Source: Bombyx mori (Eukaryota; Arthropoda; Insecta; Lepidoptera; Bombycidae). From it: a stretch of DNA of 64,000 nucleotides. A program made the translations under genes and the position numbers. The notes under the pieces are model-generated. The model did no database searches. It was not told where the DNA came from and worked only from the letters and a program-made list of their open reading frames with translations. The stretch is taken from the NCBI RefSeq assembly GCF_030269925.1, contig NC_085116.1, positions 7,316,001 to 7,380,000 of the forward strand, written 5' to 3'. Below, piece after piece: positions 48,608 to 59,415 of the stretch. The stretch's first letter is position 1, and each line of letters begins with the position of its first letter.

Positions 48608-49470
48608 GTTTTTTTTTGGTCAGAAAAAATCGCCGGACAACCTCTTTCTAATGGGGATGGCGGGCGGGGCATGTCCGAGTCAAACTGACTAAAGCTTCCT
48701 GTCGCTCATCAACCCACGTCCGAGCCTCTCATAAGGCAGAACTCATGAAAAGGCAAAGGGGTGAAAGTAAAGTGTTTAGTGTGGAGCACATCTCTCTCGT
48801 CACGCTCCACCTCGCGACGCCGGACCGGCGGTCGTCGGCGCCACGACCACCAGCCCTCTCAGTTAGCAGGCTATCCGAAGCCCGCCTAGATGGCGACGGT
48901 TAGAGTGGACCATCTTACGGAATACCCCGCTGGGTCAGAACCAGCGTTTGTCGAGAATAGTCGGCCTTCCATCACCTGGATACTCTTGCGTAAAACGCGT
49001 GCAGAGCAGCTTACATGTCGTCTTCTTAGCCTAACATCGCCAGTCCCCAGACCTACATGTGAGGGGGGGACCAGAAACACTTAGAAGGTCAAGGCGTGGG
49101 CGAGATCCGCCTCCCTAGCCTGCGTTCGACGGCAGCGGGCTTGTGCGTCTCTCACGCGCCCCGCCACCTCTTCCTGTGAGATGATGCACTCGCATAAGAC
49201 GTGCATCGCCTTCCACGACTCGTCGCCGTCGAGCTTCGATGCCACAACACTCGGCAACGACAAGTCGTTTCCTGTTTTTGCGGCGAGGTCACGGTGCCAC
49301 CCCTTCCATGCGGGGCAGACGACGAGCTTGTGCTCCGCCGAGTCTAAGTCGCAACTACAATGGTGGCACTCTGCCTTCGGCTCGGCTCCGATCCGGTGCA
49401 GGAACTCACCGAAGCAACCATGCCCAGCGCGCGCCTGCGTGACCCGCAAAGTGAGGGAAATATTTTTGTG
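48608..49470 (-). pseudogene. R1-clade LINE (family A), 5'-truncated copy
   Basis: The minus strand keeps the last ~125 codons of the RT-bearing ORF (stop near 49,081), with the CCHC motif ECHHCSCDLDSAEHKLVVCP (CX2CX8HX4C) preceded by GHGCFGEFLHRIGAEP, then a ~470-bp 3'UTR ending in a T-run on plus. It is collinear with 57,714-58,560 but clearly diverged. The polymerase domain is absent. Confidence 0.85.
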
Positions 49471-50622
49471 ATTTCCAAATAATCGGACATATCGACATAT
49501 CGTAAAGGTAAAGACACAGGCATCGTTTTTTGTAAGGAAATACAGTTTTATTACAATTATATTTTGTAACACGTAATCTCGAAAGAATTCCACCGTTAAG
49601 GGATGCTGTAAATGCTGTAATTATAATCGAACCCTATTTTTTTATTTGCGTAATTATTCGTGGCAATGTGCTTCATGGTCTCACACGGGTAGGTGTTACA
49701 ATCTTGAGTCATGTTGTCTAACAGCCACAGCTGTTACCCAATACAATTTATATTTACAATAACAATACAATTTACAATAACATAAACTTCAACATATAAT
49801 CTTAAAGTTTTCTTTCAATCAAGCTTCTATTACCGTATCATGGTAATGACAAAAAATAGGTATACATTAATAAAACAATTATGTGTTCTGGTTTCGAGCA
49901 CTATGGACGCGCCGTGTTTTCCATCATTTGTCTTCCTCTAATTGCTTATAATGTTCTCTACTAAACAACATTACCTACGTGTATAAGGAAACGAAAATAA
50001 ACATCTTTCAAATAATGTTTGCGGCTTTGGTAATGACTCCATAAAAAATATGGGTTTTTTCTGTCTGTCATTGAATTATAGATTTTGTCTTGTCTTAGCG
50101 TAGATGAGCAAACAAGGTCACGGTCCGCTCATATTTAAATGGCCCACTGCTCTGCCTACGTTACAACGTCAATTTCACCGTCAATTTGGACACATAAGGT
50201 CTAAGTAGTATTTTATTAGAATAACTGCCAACCCTAATAATAACCAAATAAAAGTAGAAACAGGACTGCATGATTGTTTAGCAATAGAAAAAGGCGAAGG
50301 TGATTCTTGTGTGAAATCAAGGTGTACATCTAAATATGTATATAAAAGTCGATGTTCGTATAGAATATCTTGCATACTTCAAAACGGCTAGAACGATTTG
50401 GATTTTCAGGATGTCTTTAGGTTAGCGTAGCAGGTGATTTTTGATAGCGATTCGGCAAAGCAAAACGGATCGATTTTAATATATATATAATAAAAACATA
50501 TAATTACCTGTATATAAATATATACATTTCCACAATGATGAGGATATGGTCGAGTGACTTCAGAGGGTTACGGTTCCAAACCAGTTTCTTCTGATTGGTT
50601 TGTTGTAAATAATAGAATTTTT
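49471..50622. other. Intergenic with decayed repeat pieces
   Basis: Bases about 49,645-49,740 (TTGCGTAATTATTCGTGGC, TCTCACACGGGTAGGTG) look like a strongly decayed plus-strand Bm1. Around 50,385-50,480 the phrase AAAACGGCTAGAACGATTTG may be a Helitron-like relic. No genes. Confidence 0.4.
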
Positions 50623-50931
50623 AGCAGGCTGAAGAACCCCGGTAACCGTACTCGTCGAACTCGACAAAGACGTCGACGTGCAACCTAACACATGCATCAG
50701 CCCACTGAGTTTCTCGCCGGATCTTCTCAGTGAGTCGCAATTCCGATCCGGTAGTAGATTCATTCACGAAGCAGTTGCCCTTGAGTTGTTAGGTCTCCTT
50801 TGGAGGCGCTCGGGTAGCTGTTAGCAAATCCCACCCCTCCTCGCTAAGCCTTTGCTCGCCCACCTGCCCTGGTGAAACTGGAAAGGCTTCCGGGCCACCA
50901 GTAATCTATTAATCATAAAAAAATTTTTTTT
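50623..50931 (+). mobile_element. Jockey-type LINE 3'UTR
   Basis: It begins with CCCCGGTAACCGTACTCGTC (the reverse complement of the block just past the stop codon of the ORF at 62.5 kb), carries the hairpin core CCCACTGAGTTTCTCGCCGG and CTTCTCAGTGAG, then TTGTTAGGTCTCCTTTGGAG, and ends CCGGGCCACCAGTAATC with an A-run. It is a 5'-truncated copy with the full 3'UTR and ties the hairpin core to an identifiable LINE. Confidence 0.8.
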
Positions 50932-50987
50932 AATTCAGTGAGATTTCAAAAAAAAAAAATTATGTTTTTCTCAATCATTCGACTGAT

Positions 50988-51362
50988 GATTCGACTACAA
51001 TTAATTGGAATTGTAAGTTTGTACACATACTATAATCACGAATTTCGCCAAGGCTACACTATAAAAAATATTAATAAAGACAAACAATATTTAATTTATT
51101 CTCAATTTGACCACAGACGTCAAGAACAAAAGTTTGACAATAAATAGTATGCATGCGTGCGTGCGTCAAATACATGGTATGTAGTGAGTGTAATGTTTTC
51201 TTTATTGATTTAATGTATCTATTACGCATTATTTTAAAAAAATATTAGCATTGTGCATTTCTTCTTTATATTCTCTATAAGTGTGGAAAATTTCATACTC
51301 CTCCGTCCGCGCAATTTTCGTAAAAAGCGATACAAAGTTTTTGCTTCACGTATTAATATGTA
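50988..51362 (+). repeat. Unclassified dispersed repeat, copy 1
   Basis: About 375 bp, repeated in inverted orientation at 60,766-61,148. Landmarks are CACGAATTTCGCCAAGGCTA, CGTCAAGAACAAAAGTTTGA, a GCATGCGTGCGTGCGTCAAA run and ACTCCTCCGTCCGCGCAATT. No ORF with known motifs, no terminal inverted repeats and no A-tail were noticed, so the class is open. Confidence 0.75.
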
Positions 51363-53414
51363 GATAATACACCAAAAACAATGTTTGAGATTATCGAGAC
51401 CTCGTTTTCTTTTCGTTTCGTTTCATTTTTATTTCCTTGCGTTTGTATACGTTTACCAGTAACGTAATTAGTCTGAGTCGTACAATAATTCTCCTATATT
51501 AGGAGAAAACGCTGAGACAATTTGCTTGCCTACACATATCCCCGGGTCAATTTCAGCTTAAGCTAAGAAAGAACAATCTCGTAGAAAAATAAATTGCTCT
51601 CCTGCATCATAACAAAATAATATGTAACTATTTTAATTTTAGTTCTAGTGTTTTCCACAGCCTATAGTATTAATACGGTTCTTAATTTATCTCTTGTTTT
51701 GGCTCTATATTTAAGTAGACATTGAAATATTTGAACGTAAGACATTTGAGATTAACTGAAATTTATAGACTGGAATTCTACCCGCATCTGTCATAAAGCT
51801 TTGAAAGCATTCTCGGTAAGATTTATGATTTAAAAGATTTCAGAGAGCTATAACTCTTTAAGAATGAAACAGTATAGAAAAACAACACGGCTTCTCAAAT
51901 GAAATCTATATAATAACTATGTAGTTTCGTATTTATACGTAGTTTATTTTTAGTAACAGGTTAAGTTGTATCGCTGCACGGGTGTTTGAGAGGCCATCAT
52001 TTGTTCTTCATAAGCTATTTTTTTAGACCTAGTCTATTCAAACAATCCAAGGCTGTGTCCATATCAATATCCGTCTATTTGCGGATGAAGGATATGGTAT
52101 TCAATGACGCAAGATCCCACGTAAGTCGCAAAAGGAAATAGACAAACATACGCAGCTCGGAGTATCTAATAGCAAATATCCACTACTGTTTTCTCTTTCA
52201 TTCCTCCTTGATAATCAGCATCCTTGAATAATCAAATTTATTTCGTTTGGTAAAGAGGCCTTAATTTAATAGACGTTATGAGCACGTCGACTCATATAAT
52301 TATTTACTCTTTTGCTAAGCAAATGTTTGGTAAAATCTAAACGGCTGATAAAATTGGGTACTACATCAATTTACAGACCTATTTATAAAAGCATTTCAAT
52401 AACACCGAACTTCGAACAAAGCGTTTTCAAACAAAAAGTAATAAGATATTTTAGTATTGCTGAAATGTTTGTAAATTACTGAATTCATTTTTCATTCTTG
52501 TTTGAAAATTTGTTGAGGGTTTTTTTGATTTATTTTTAATTATAACTCGCATTTTACGTGCGTGTTATAAAAACATTGGCTCATGCAGTTATAAAGATAT
52601 CGCATGCAGATAAACAGGATGATTAAAAACAAAAAAGTTTGTTTATGACTCCCACCGGAGATGTTTTAATACATTACGAAAATAACATAATGCCGCGTCT
52701 CAGTTCAGTGTTTGGCCATTAAGCCGAAAAAAGAATGTCATTGATCTGATCTTCGAGTAGAAGTTCGAAGGTCAAGAAAAATAAAACCTGAAATATTAAC
52801 ATTCTTCTCGAGTAACGAGTAAACTCGTCATACTCTTTTTTATAGTAAAACGCGGGCGACGAGTTTACCCGCTCGATTGCGTTAAGTGGCAAGGCGCAGG
52901 AAACTTGTAAACACGGGACTCTAAGCGGGTGGGGGGTCGTGCGTTATCTATTATCGAAGGTACCCGATCTATTTAAAATTAAAAAAAAAAACAGCGCTAC
53001 TACGCGTGTTGGCGGGAAAATGCCCGGCTACATTATTAGTACTACGCTACAACTTATCGTATCAAGAGTTATTGAAATTCTAGTTCAAATGATTTTCTGA
53101 CGATCGATTTATTTTCATTTTTGCAAATTAAGAATACATGAGATACACTTTAAAATAAAGATAGGTATGACTTATAAACATGGAAACAACATCGTAGCAT
53201 ACATTTTAAGCACGGTAATTTTCAGCACTAAAGCGGAGAGTTCATTCAATAATTTCTATGTACATATGTGTGGTCTAAGAGTAAATCTATTGTATTTGTA
53301 AATCTATTGTACCAGAAATATGCGGTTCTTGGTAAGCTGTACTTGAACGATTGTTGCGTTGATGAAACAGAAGTGTAGACATCATCCCTATCCATTCTTG
53401 AGGCCATTCCCTGT
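51363..53414. other. Intergenic, nothing firm
   Basis: AT-rich apart from about 52,850-53,035, which is GC-richer and contains TTGGCGGGAAAA (E2F-like) at about 53,009. No gene start follows. Confidence 0.45.
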
Positions 53415-53426
53415 ATAACAAATGTT

Positions 53427-54125
53427 TTTTTTTAATTGATGGATTACTGGTGGGTCGGGGGCCTTTCCAGTTTCACCAGGATAGGTGGGCGAACACGGGC
53501 TCAGCTAGGAGGCTTGGGATTTGCTAACAGCTACCCAAGCGCCTCCAAAGGAAACCTAACAACTCAAGAGCAGCTCCAGAGATCCGGCAAGGAACTCAGC
53601 GAGCTGATGCTTAGGTTAGGTTGCACGTCGAACTCTTAGCTGAGTTCGACGAGTACGGTTACCAGGGTCCCTAGTGTTAGAGCTGAAGGCATCTAATGCA
53701 AGAGTTATTGGATCTGATGGATTCGCAAGGTCGTGTCTGACGCGTTGACGGTGACTGGTTCCTGCGTAGGCAAGATTCAGGGATTAGTCAGCAGCGGCAA
53801 CGATAAGGCGATTATCATGACGCATACTTATCGAAGTACCGTTCCGACGCTAACTTTAAGTGTTTCCGGATAGCTTCGAGGCCCAAGTCGTCGTTTAGGT
53901 CGACGTTCCTTACGAACCACGGAGCTCCGACGGCGAACCTGCAAAAGCGGGATTGTAGGGATCGGAAGGTTGTCTACTTGTGTGAAGGCCGCGTGAGCGA
54001 ACATAATACTCTCGTAAGTCATGATGAGCCTTATGCAAGTTTTGTAAAATGTCACCTTGTTCCGGAGGGACATTTTACTCCGCTTATAGATCATAGGATA
54101 AAGTTTGCCGAGAATAAACGCGGCG
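53427..54125 (-). pseudogene. Jockey-type LINE, 5'-truncated copy with TSD
   Basis: The minus strand encodes KRSKMSLRNKVTFYKTCI, matching the intact ORF at 62.5-64 kb, then shifts frame and continues into the 3'UTR with TTAGGTTGCACGTCGAACTC. The 3' end (plus-strand T-run) and the 5' truncation point are flanked by ATAACAAATGTT (53,415-53,426) and ATAAAAAATGTT (54,126-54,137), 11 of 12 identical, a target-site duplication. At least one frameshift makes it non-functional. Confidence 0.85.
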
Positions 54126-54137
54126 ATAAAAAATGTT

Positions 54138-54639
54138 GCAGTACAGAATGACTCACAATATGAGACTGCAACTTTTTATTTCTCACGAATTTAAATTTCT
54201 CAAATTCAAGATTCTTTCAACGTAACTGTAAAAACTTTATGTCCAAATTGTATCAGCTTATGGAATTTTTCATTTGAAATGTACGTAGGTCTTAAATATA
54301 TATGTCAACTTACACAATTATTTTATGGCATAAATTTCAAGATGTATGTATGCTTTTTTATGTCGTTCTTTTAATAGTCTTCAAATACTACAATAATCAT
54401 ACAATAGTCTGCCTAAATCACGCTTGTAGTATTCCTTTCTTGACACAGCTAGGTATTTGTTGAGGAAGGTTAGCCTAACAGTCTCGAGTCTTTGATTAAT
54501 CTTGTTCAGTTTGTGTTGAACAAATAGTGGTCAGATGCTTGCTCTTTCAGTTGGACATAGGTTTGGTTAGGTTTGGTAGATTTGGTTCATATTAGGTAAT
54601 TAATTATTTATGTGTATGTGTTTATTGATTTTTTTAAAT
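54138..54639. other. Intergenic, nothing recognised
   Basis: AT-rich sequence with a short TTAGGTTTGG-like stretch near 54,560-54,590, too short and irregular to be telomeric. Confidence 0.45.
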
Positions 54640-54870
54640 TAATAATCTTATATTGGGTCTTTGCCCATGAAGTTGCCGTGTAGCATAGAAAAAGTTAAGT
54701 ATTTTTTATTATTTTAATAAATCATAATATGCTGTATCAATGCATCTCTGCCAGCGCACTGGTAGTTTTTCAATGCCTTCTTGAGAAAGTCAGATGAACG
54801 GGAGCCAACAAACTCTTTAAATTAATTTTGTACTGCCTTTCTGGTATTGGTTTTTTTCCTGCCAAGAAGT
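54640..54870 (-). pseudogene. mariner transposase C-terminal relic
   Basis: On the minus strand the codons read EGIEKLPVRWQRCIDTAYYD followed by LLK and a stop (about 54,712-54,782). GIEKLPxRWQxCI is the characteristic last block of mariner-family transposases. Upstream codons are frameshifted and the catalytic DD34D region is not recognisable. TATTGGGTCTTTGCCCATG, about 60 bp beyond, may be near the terminal inverted repeat, but no opposite end was found. Confidence 0.6.
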
Positions 54871-55012
54871 TGTTCAAATGTTGGTAAAAACAGAAGTCTG
54901 TTCATACAAGTTTCCCTAAATTAATACAGTGAATGATGCAAAACTTTCAACTTCACCTCCTGTAGCTTAGAGACTGCCTTGTGCAGTATGAGGTCAAGCC
55001 TTGTCATGTTTT

Positions 55013-55186
55013 GAAGTCGTCGTGGCCTAAAAGATAAGACGTCCGGTGCATTCGTATGTAGCGATGCACCGGTGTTCGAATCCCGCAGGCGGGTACCAAT
55101 TTTTCTAATGAAATACGTACTCAACAAATGTTCTCGATTGACTTCCACGTTGATGAAATAACACGTGGTAGGACCTCGTGCTGAAT
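55013..55186 (+). mobile_element. Bm1 SINE head
   Basis: GAAGTCGTCGTGGCCTAAAA, B-box GTTCGAATCCCGC, GTACTCAACAAATGTTCTCG and TTGACTTCCACGTTGATG. The copy breaks off at GTGGTAGGACCTCGTG, where RTE coding sequence takes over. Confidence 0.9.
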
Positions 55187-55640
55187 CCAGCTCGGATGGG
55201 CAGCGTTCGAAAAGCTACGTAAAATCTTCTCATCACAAATACCACAGTGTCTGAAGACGAAAGTCTTTGACCAGTGTATGTTGCCAGTGATGCCATATGG
55301 CACTGAGACGTGGTCGCTCACAATGGGCCTTATAAGAAGGCTTAAGGTCACCCAAAGAGCAATGGAGAGGGCTATGCTCGGAGTTTCCCTGCGAGATCAA
55401 ATCAGAAATGAGGAGATTCGCAGGAAAACCATGGTAACCGACATAGCCCAAAGGATTGCGACATTGAAGTGGCAGTGGGCAGGACACATTGCTCGCAGAA
55501 CGGATGGCCGTTGGGGCTAGAAAGTTCTTGAGTGGTGACCGCGTACTGGAAGACGTAGCGTGAGTAGGCCTCCCACAAGATGGGCCTATGTCCAGCAGTG
55601 AACGTCCATGGGCTGATAGGAAGAAAGGAAGGAAGGGCTT
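55187..55640 (+). pseudogene. RTE-type LINE C-terminal fragment
   Basis: Plus-strand codons read PQCLKTKVFDQCMLPV, TETWSLTMGLIRRLKVTQRA, and IATLKWQWAGHIARRTDGRW, then a stop. The frame beyond still holds a WAYVQQ-like end and the 3' phrase CTATGTCCAGCAGTGAACG. The premature stops make it a relic. Compare 12,270-13,560 (minus) and 17,278-17,606. Confidence 0.85.
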
Positions 55641-55649
55641 CTTCCATTT

Positions 55650-56119
55650 GACTCCATACAGAGGAGGGCCGTTCGGATTGTCGATAATCCCATTCTCACG
55701 GATCGTTTAGAACCTCTGGGTCTGCGGAGGGACTTCGGTTCCCTCTGTATTTTGTACCGTATGTTCCATGGGGAGTGCTCTGAGGAATTGTTCGAGATGA
55801 TACCGGCATCTCGTTTTTACCATTGCACCGCCCGCCACCGGAGTAGAGTTCATCCATACTACCTGGAGCCACTGCGGTCATCCACAGTGCGTTTCCAGAG
55901 GTCTTTTTTGCCACGTACCATCCGGCTATGGAATGAGCTCCCCTCCACGGTGTTTCCCGAGCGCTATGACATGTCCTTCTTCAAACGAGGCTTGTGGAGA
56001 GTATTAAACGGTAGGTAGCGGCTTGGCTCTGCCCCTGGCATTGCTGAAGTCTATAGGCGACGGTAACCACTCACCATCAGGTGGGCCGTATGCTCGTCTG
56101 CCTACAAGGGCAATAAAAA
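55650..56119 (+). pseudogene. CR1/Jockey-like LINE C-terminus and complete 3' tail
   Basis: About 120 codons are open to the stop at 56,016-56,018: DRLEPLGLRRDFGSLCILYR, then RHRSRVHPYYLEPLRSSTVR, RTIRLWNELPSTVFPE and a closing FKRGLWRVLNGR. This is the usual post-RT C-terminus of a lepidopteran LINE. The 3'UTR of ~95 bp ends CTACAAGGGCAATAAAAAA. It is 5'-truncated, with no RT catalytic region. Its last 70 bp closely resemble the Bm1 tail. Confidence 0.85.
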
Positions 56120-56350
56120 AAGGGCCTCCTGCGAGTCCTCGCGGGTACCACCACCCCGCTTATTTCTGCAGTGAAGCAGTAATGCGTTTCGGTTTGAAAG
56201 GTGGGGCAGCCGTTGTAATTATACTTGAGACCTTAGAACTTATATCTCAAGGTGGGCGGCGCATTTACGTTGTAGATGTCCATGGGCTCCAGTAACCACT
56301 TAACACCAGGTAGGCTGTGAGTTCGTCCATCCACCTAAGCAAAAAAAAAA
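56120..56350 (+). mobile_element. Bm1 SINE, 5'-truncated
   Basis: It starts GGGCCTCCTGCGAGTCCTCG immediately after the A-run of the LINE and ends with an A-run after CCACCTAAGCAAAAAA. Confidence 0.9.
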
Positions 56351-56458
56351 CATATCTCAGGGTGGATGGCGCATTTACGTCGTGGATGTCTATGGGCTCT
56401 AGTAACCACTTAACACCAGGTGGGCTATGAGCTCGTCCACAAATTTACGCAAAAAAAA
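56351..56458 (+). mobile_element. Bm1 SINE tail, tandem partial copy
   Basis: CATATCTCAGGGTGGATGGC through GTCCACAAATTTACGC and an A-run. Only the last ~100 bp of Bm1, directly after the A-run of the preceding copy. Confidence 0.88.
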
Positions 56459-57696
56459 ACAACGGCAATAAATAAAAATAAAAAATACCAAACGGTGACC
56501 ATATTTTTTTAGGGGTAATTTTTCGTTGAACTTTCACTGATAGCCCACGTTTCATTGAATTCTATTTTCCTCAACAACAAATAAAAACATGTTGTGATTC
56601 TGTTTTTAAACCCATTTTTTTGCTCGGTCCCTCGTCTGTTACACGGTTTTTGCTCATTTTAACTGAAAATTTTATGAGAAAATAGCTGACAACTTCTGAA
56701 GTTCTTAAAAAGGAAATCATTAAGTATGCTCAAATGTCTGTTCTAACCGCTACCGCAGCTGAGTCGCGTAATATGCCTTTATTTTAATTATCTGAGAAAG
56801 GCTCTTATAGAGTTAGAAAAATTTTTAAGCGGTGAGCAACTTACATGAAAATGTTTAGTGAGGTACCTATAAGCCCACATAGTGTTAAACAGTTATTAGA
56901 AGTCCATAATACCTTTACTGCTGTTTGGGTGTTTTGTAAGCCCTCACGGTTAGGTACTACGGTAGGCCTATTTCTGCCGTCAAGCAATCCGTTCTGCAGA
57001 GTAGTTGTTTCTATAACTATTTAACACCAGGTGGGCCATCAACTAGTTTTAAGTATTACGCAAAAAATACGGCACAGTGCGGAAAATTAGAACGCAATCA
57101 AATTTAAAACTAAGGTTAGATATAATGCTATTAGAAGTAACGACTGAAACAAAACACGTCACGTACAGATTATCGAGACTGTCTTCATGAATTTGTTATA
57201 AATATATCATGTTGGGTGAACCACTACGAGGCGCGTGCTCGTATGTTTAGAAAATCAGCAATTATTCATAAAAGGAACGTGTAGGAACAAAAAATATATA
57301 AACATATCGCGCATTCTCGTTAGATCTTAAATCTTTTATGAAGACACATTTGTGTAAACAAGAAATGAGCAGAAACGTAGCTCAAGTCTGTAATTAAACT
57401 GTATAAAGGTTTTTTTTTGTATAATAGGTAACGCGGGTTCTGTCTGGAAAATTCTTCTCGGTTCCAGACGAATTTGAACTTTTGTTTTCTAATATTCTTA
57501 TTTTTCAATCACATATTTGTAATCGATTCGATTTGAACGTTCCCTTTGTGAGTTGATGTCAATATCATTAAATTGTGACTATACTTATATGTCTGGCTAA
57601 ATACAATCTTACAACGTGTCTGACATAGACAATGATATAAAACAATGAAAATTTTGAATGGATTAATTGTCACAGTTAGGAAAACGGGTAAAGTCA
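56459..57696. other. Intergenic with a decayed Bm1
   Basis: Bases about 56,926-57,070 retain TTTTGTAAGCCCTCACGG, CTATTTCTGCCGTCAAGCAA and CACCAGGTGGGCCATC in order, an internally deleted plus-strand Bm1. Nothing else is recognised. Confidence 0.5.
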
Positions 57697-57713
57697 AAAA
57701 CATAAAATTCACT

Positions 57714-59415
57714 TTTTTTTTTTTTTTTTTTTTTTTTTGTCAGGAGGAAATCGCCGGACTTCCGCCCTTCACTGGGGATGGAGGGCGGGGCATGTCGGAG
57801 TCGAACCGACTAAAACCTCCTGTCTCTCAACAACCAACGTCCAAACCTCGCATGAGACAAAACTCATGAAAAGGCAAGGGGGGGAAAGTGAAGCGTTTAG
57901 TGCGGAGCACATCTCTCCCATCACTCTCCCCCTCGGGACGCCGGACTGGCGGTCGTCGGCGCCACGACCACCAGCCCTCTCGGTCGGCAGGCTATCCGAA
58001 GCCCGCCTAGATGGCGCCGGTTAGAATGGTCTATCCTACGGAATACCCCGCTGGGTCAGAACCAGCGTGGGTTGAGGATAGCCGGCCTTCCATCACCCGG
58101 ATGCTCATGCATAAAACGCGTGCAGAGCAGCTTGCACGTCGTCTTCTTAGGCCCCCTTCGTCGGTCCCCAGGCCGACATGTGAGGGAGACCCGAAACACT
58201 TAGAGGGCCAGGGCTTGGGCGAGATCCGCCTCCCTGGCCCCCGCTCGACGGCGGCGGGCCTGTGCGTCTCTCACGCGCCCCGCCGCCTCCTTCTGCGAGA
58301 TGGTGCACTCGCAGAAGTCGAGCATCGCCTTCCACGACTCGTCGTCACCGAGCATCGATGCCACAACACTCGGCAACGACAAGTCGTTTCCTATTTTTGC
58401 GACGAGGACACGGCGCCACCCCTCCCATGCGGGGCAGGCAACGAGCGTGTGCTCCGCCGTGTCCAAGTCGCAACCACAATGGTGGCACTCTGCCGTCGGC
58501 TCGGCTCCGATCCGGTGCAGGAACTCACCGAAGCAACCATGCCCAGTGAGCACCTGCGTGAGCCGGAAAGTGAGGCGTCCTCTGTCACGATTCACCCAGT
58601 TCACAAGAACCGGGTGAATCGCCTCGACGGTCCTACGACCAGCCGAAGGATCGGCCAGCCGTCTGGACCATGACTCCAGCACGGACCGCCGAGATTGGGC
58701 CCTCCGCGCTCTGACCACACTGGGGCTGAGACGTGCCACGCCCCGGGCACGAAGGTCAGCCCGCCACTGATAGTCAGCGGCGAGCGCCTCCGCCTCCAGG
58801 ACCCAAGGCGGCGTCCCAGCCAGTACACACGCCGCCTCGAAGGAGATGGTGCGATAGCCACGGACGACCCTGACCGCGATGGTGCGTTGCGGCCGTTGCA
58901 GCAGCTTCGCTACCCCCACGGCCAGGGACTGGCCCCACACGGGCGCCCCGTATAGGGCCATTGATCGCACCACCCCCGTATAGAGACGGCGCGTCACCTG
59001 GTCAGGCCCCCCCACGTTGGGCAGAAGCCGGCTTAACGCGCCGGCCACCCCCAACAAACGAGGGACCAGGTTCTGAAAGTGAGCACGGAAGGTCCAACGA
59101 CTGTCCAGAATGAGGCCGAGGTACTTCAACTGCACCCCGACCTCGATACGGACGCCTCCAACCATGATATGGGCATCGACAGGTGGCACTCTCCGGGGCC
59201 TGTGGAACCACATGGCCTCGGATTTACTGAGCGCCACGTCGAGGCCCAATCTCCTGATTTTGCCGACGACATGCGCCACCCCAGCGGTGGCAAGACGAGC
59301 AGACTCAGCAAAACTCCCCCCCCGGGCCACGACCAGCGTGTCGTCTGCGTAACAGATTACGCTTAGGCCCGGGAGGAGGGCACCCCTCAGTACCCAGTCA
59401 TACCCGATATTCCAC
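57714..59415 (-). pseudogene. R1-clade LINE (family A), 5'-truncated, perfect TSD
   Basis: A 1.7-kb minus-strand insertion flanked by a perfect 17-bp repeat, AAAACATAAAATTCACT (57,697-57,713 and 59,416-59,432). The ORF retained (58,200-59,415, about 405 codons, no internal stop) starts just before the RT catalytic box CYADDTLVVARG and runs through KYLGLILDSRWTFRAHF to a CCHC finger ECHHCGCDLDTAEHTLVACP and the stop. A ~490-bp 3'UTR follows. Endonuclease and the N-terminal RT are lost, so it cannot move itself. The 22 or so codons upstream of LWNIGYDWVLRGALLPG in the same frame come from flanking DNA. The perfect duplication and intact frame mark it as the youngest insertion recognised here. 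R1 clade (R1/TRAS-like) is inferred from the C-terminal finger. Confidence 0.9.

Noticed and set aside
54555..54595. Telomere-like TTAGG repeats
   Set aside because: Only irregular TTAGGTTTGG/TTTGGT units over about 40 bp; no array of the insect TTAGG repeat.
58011..59366. Plus-strand frames of 95-220 codons across the R1-type element
   Set aside because: They are antisense to the real minus-strand RT frame that carries the YADD box and CCHC finger.
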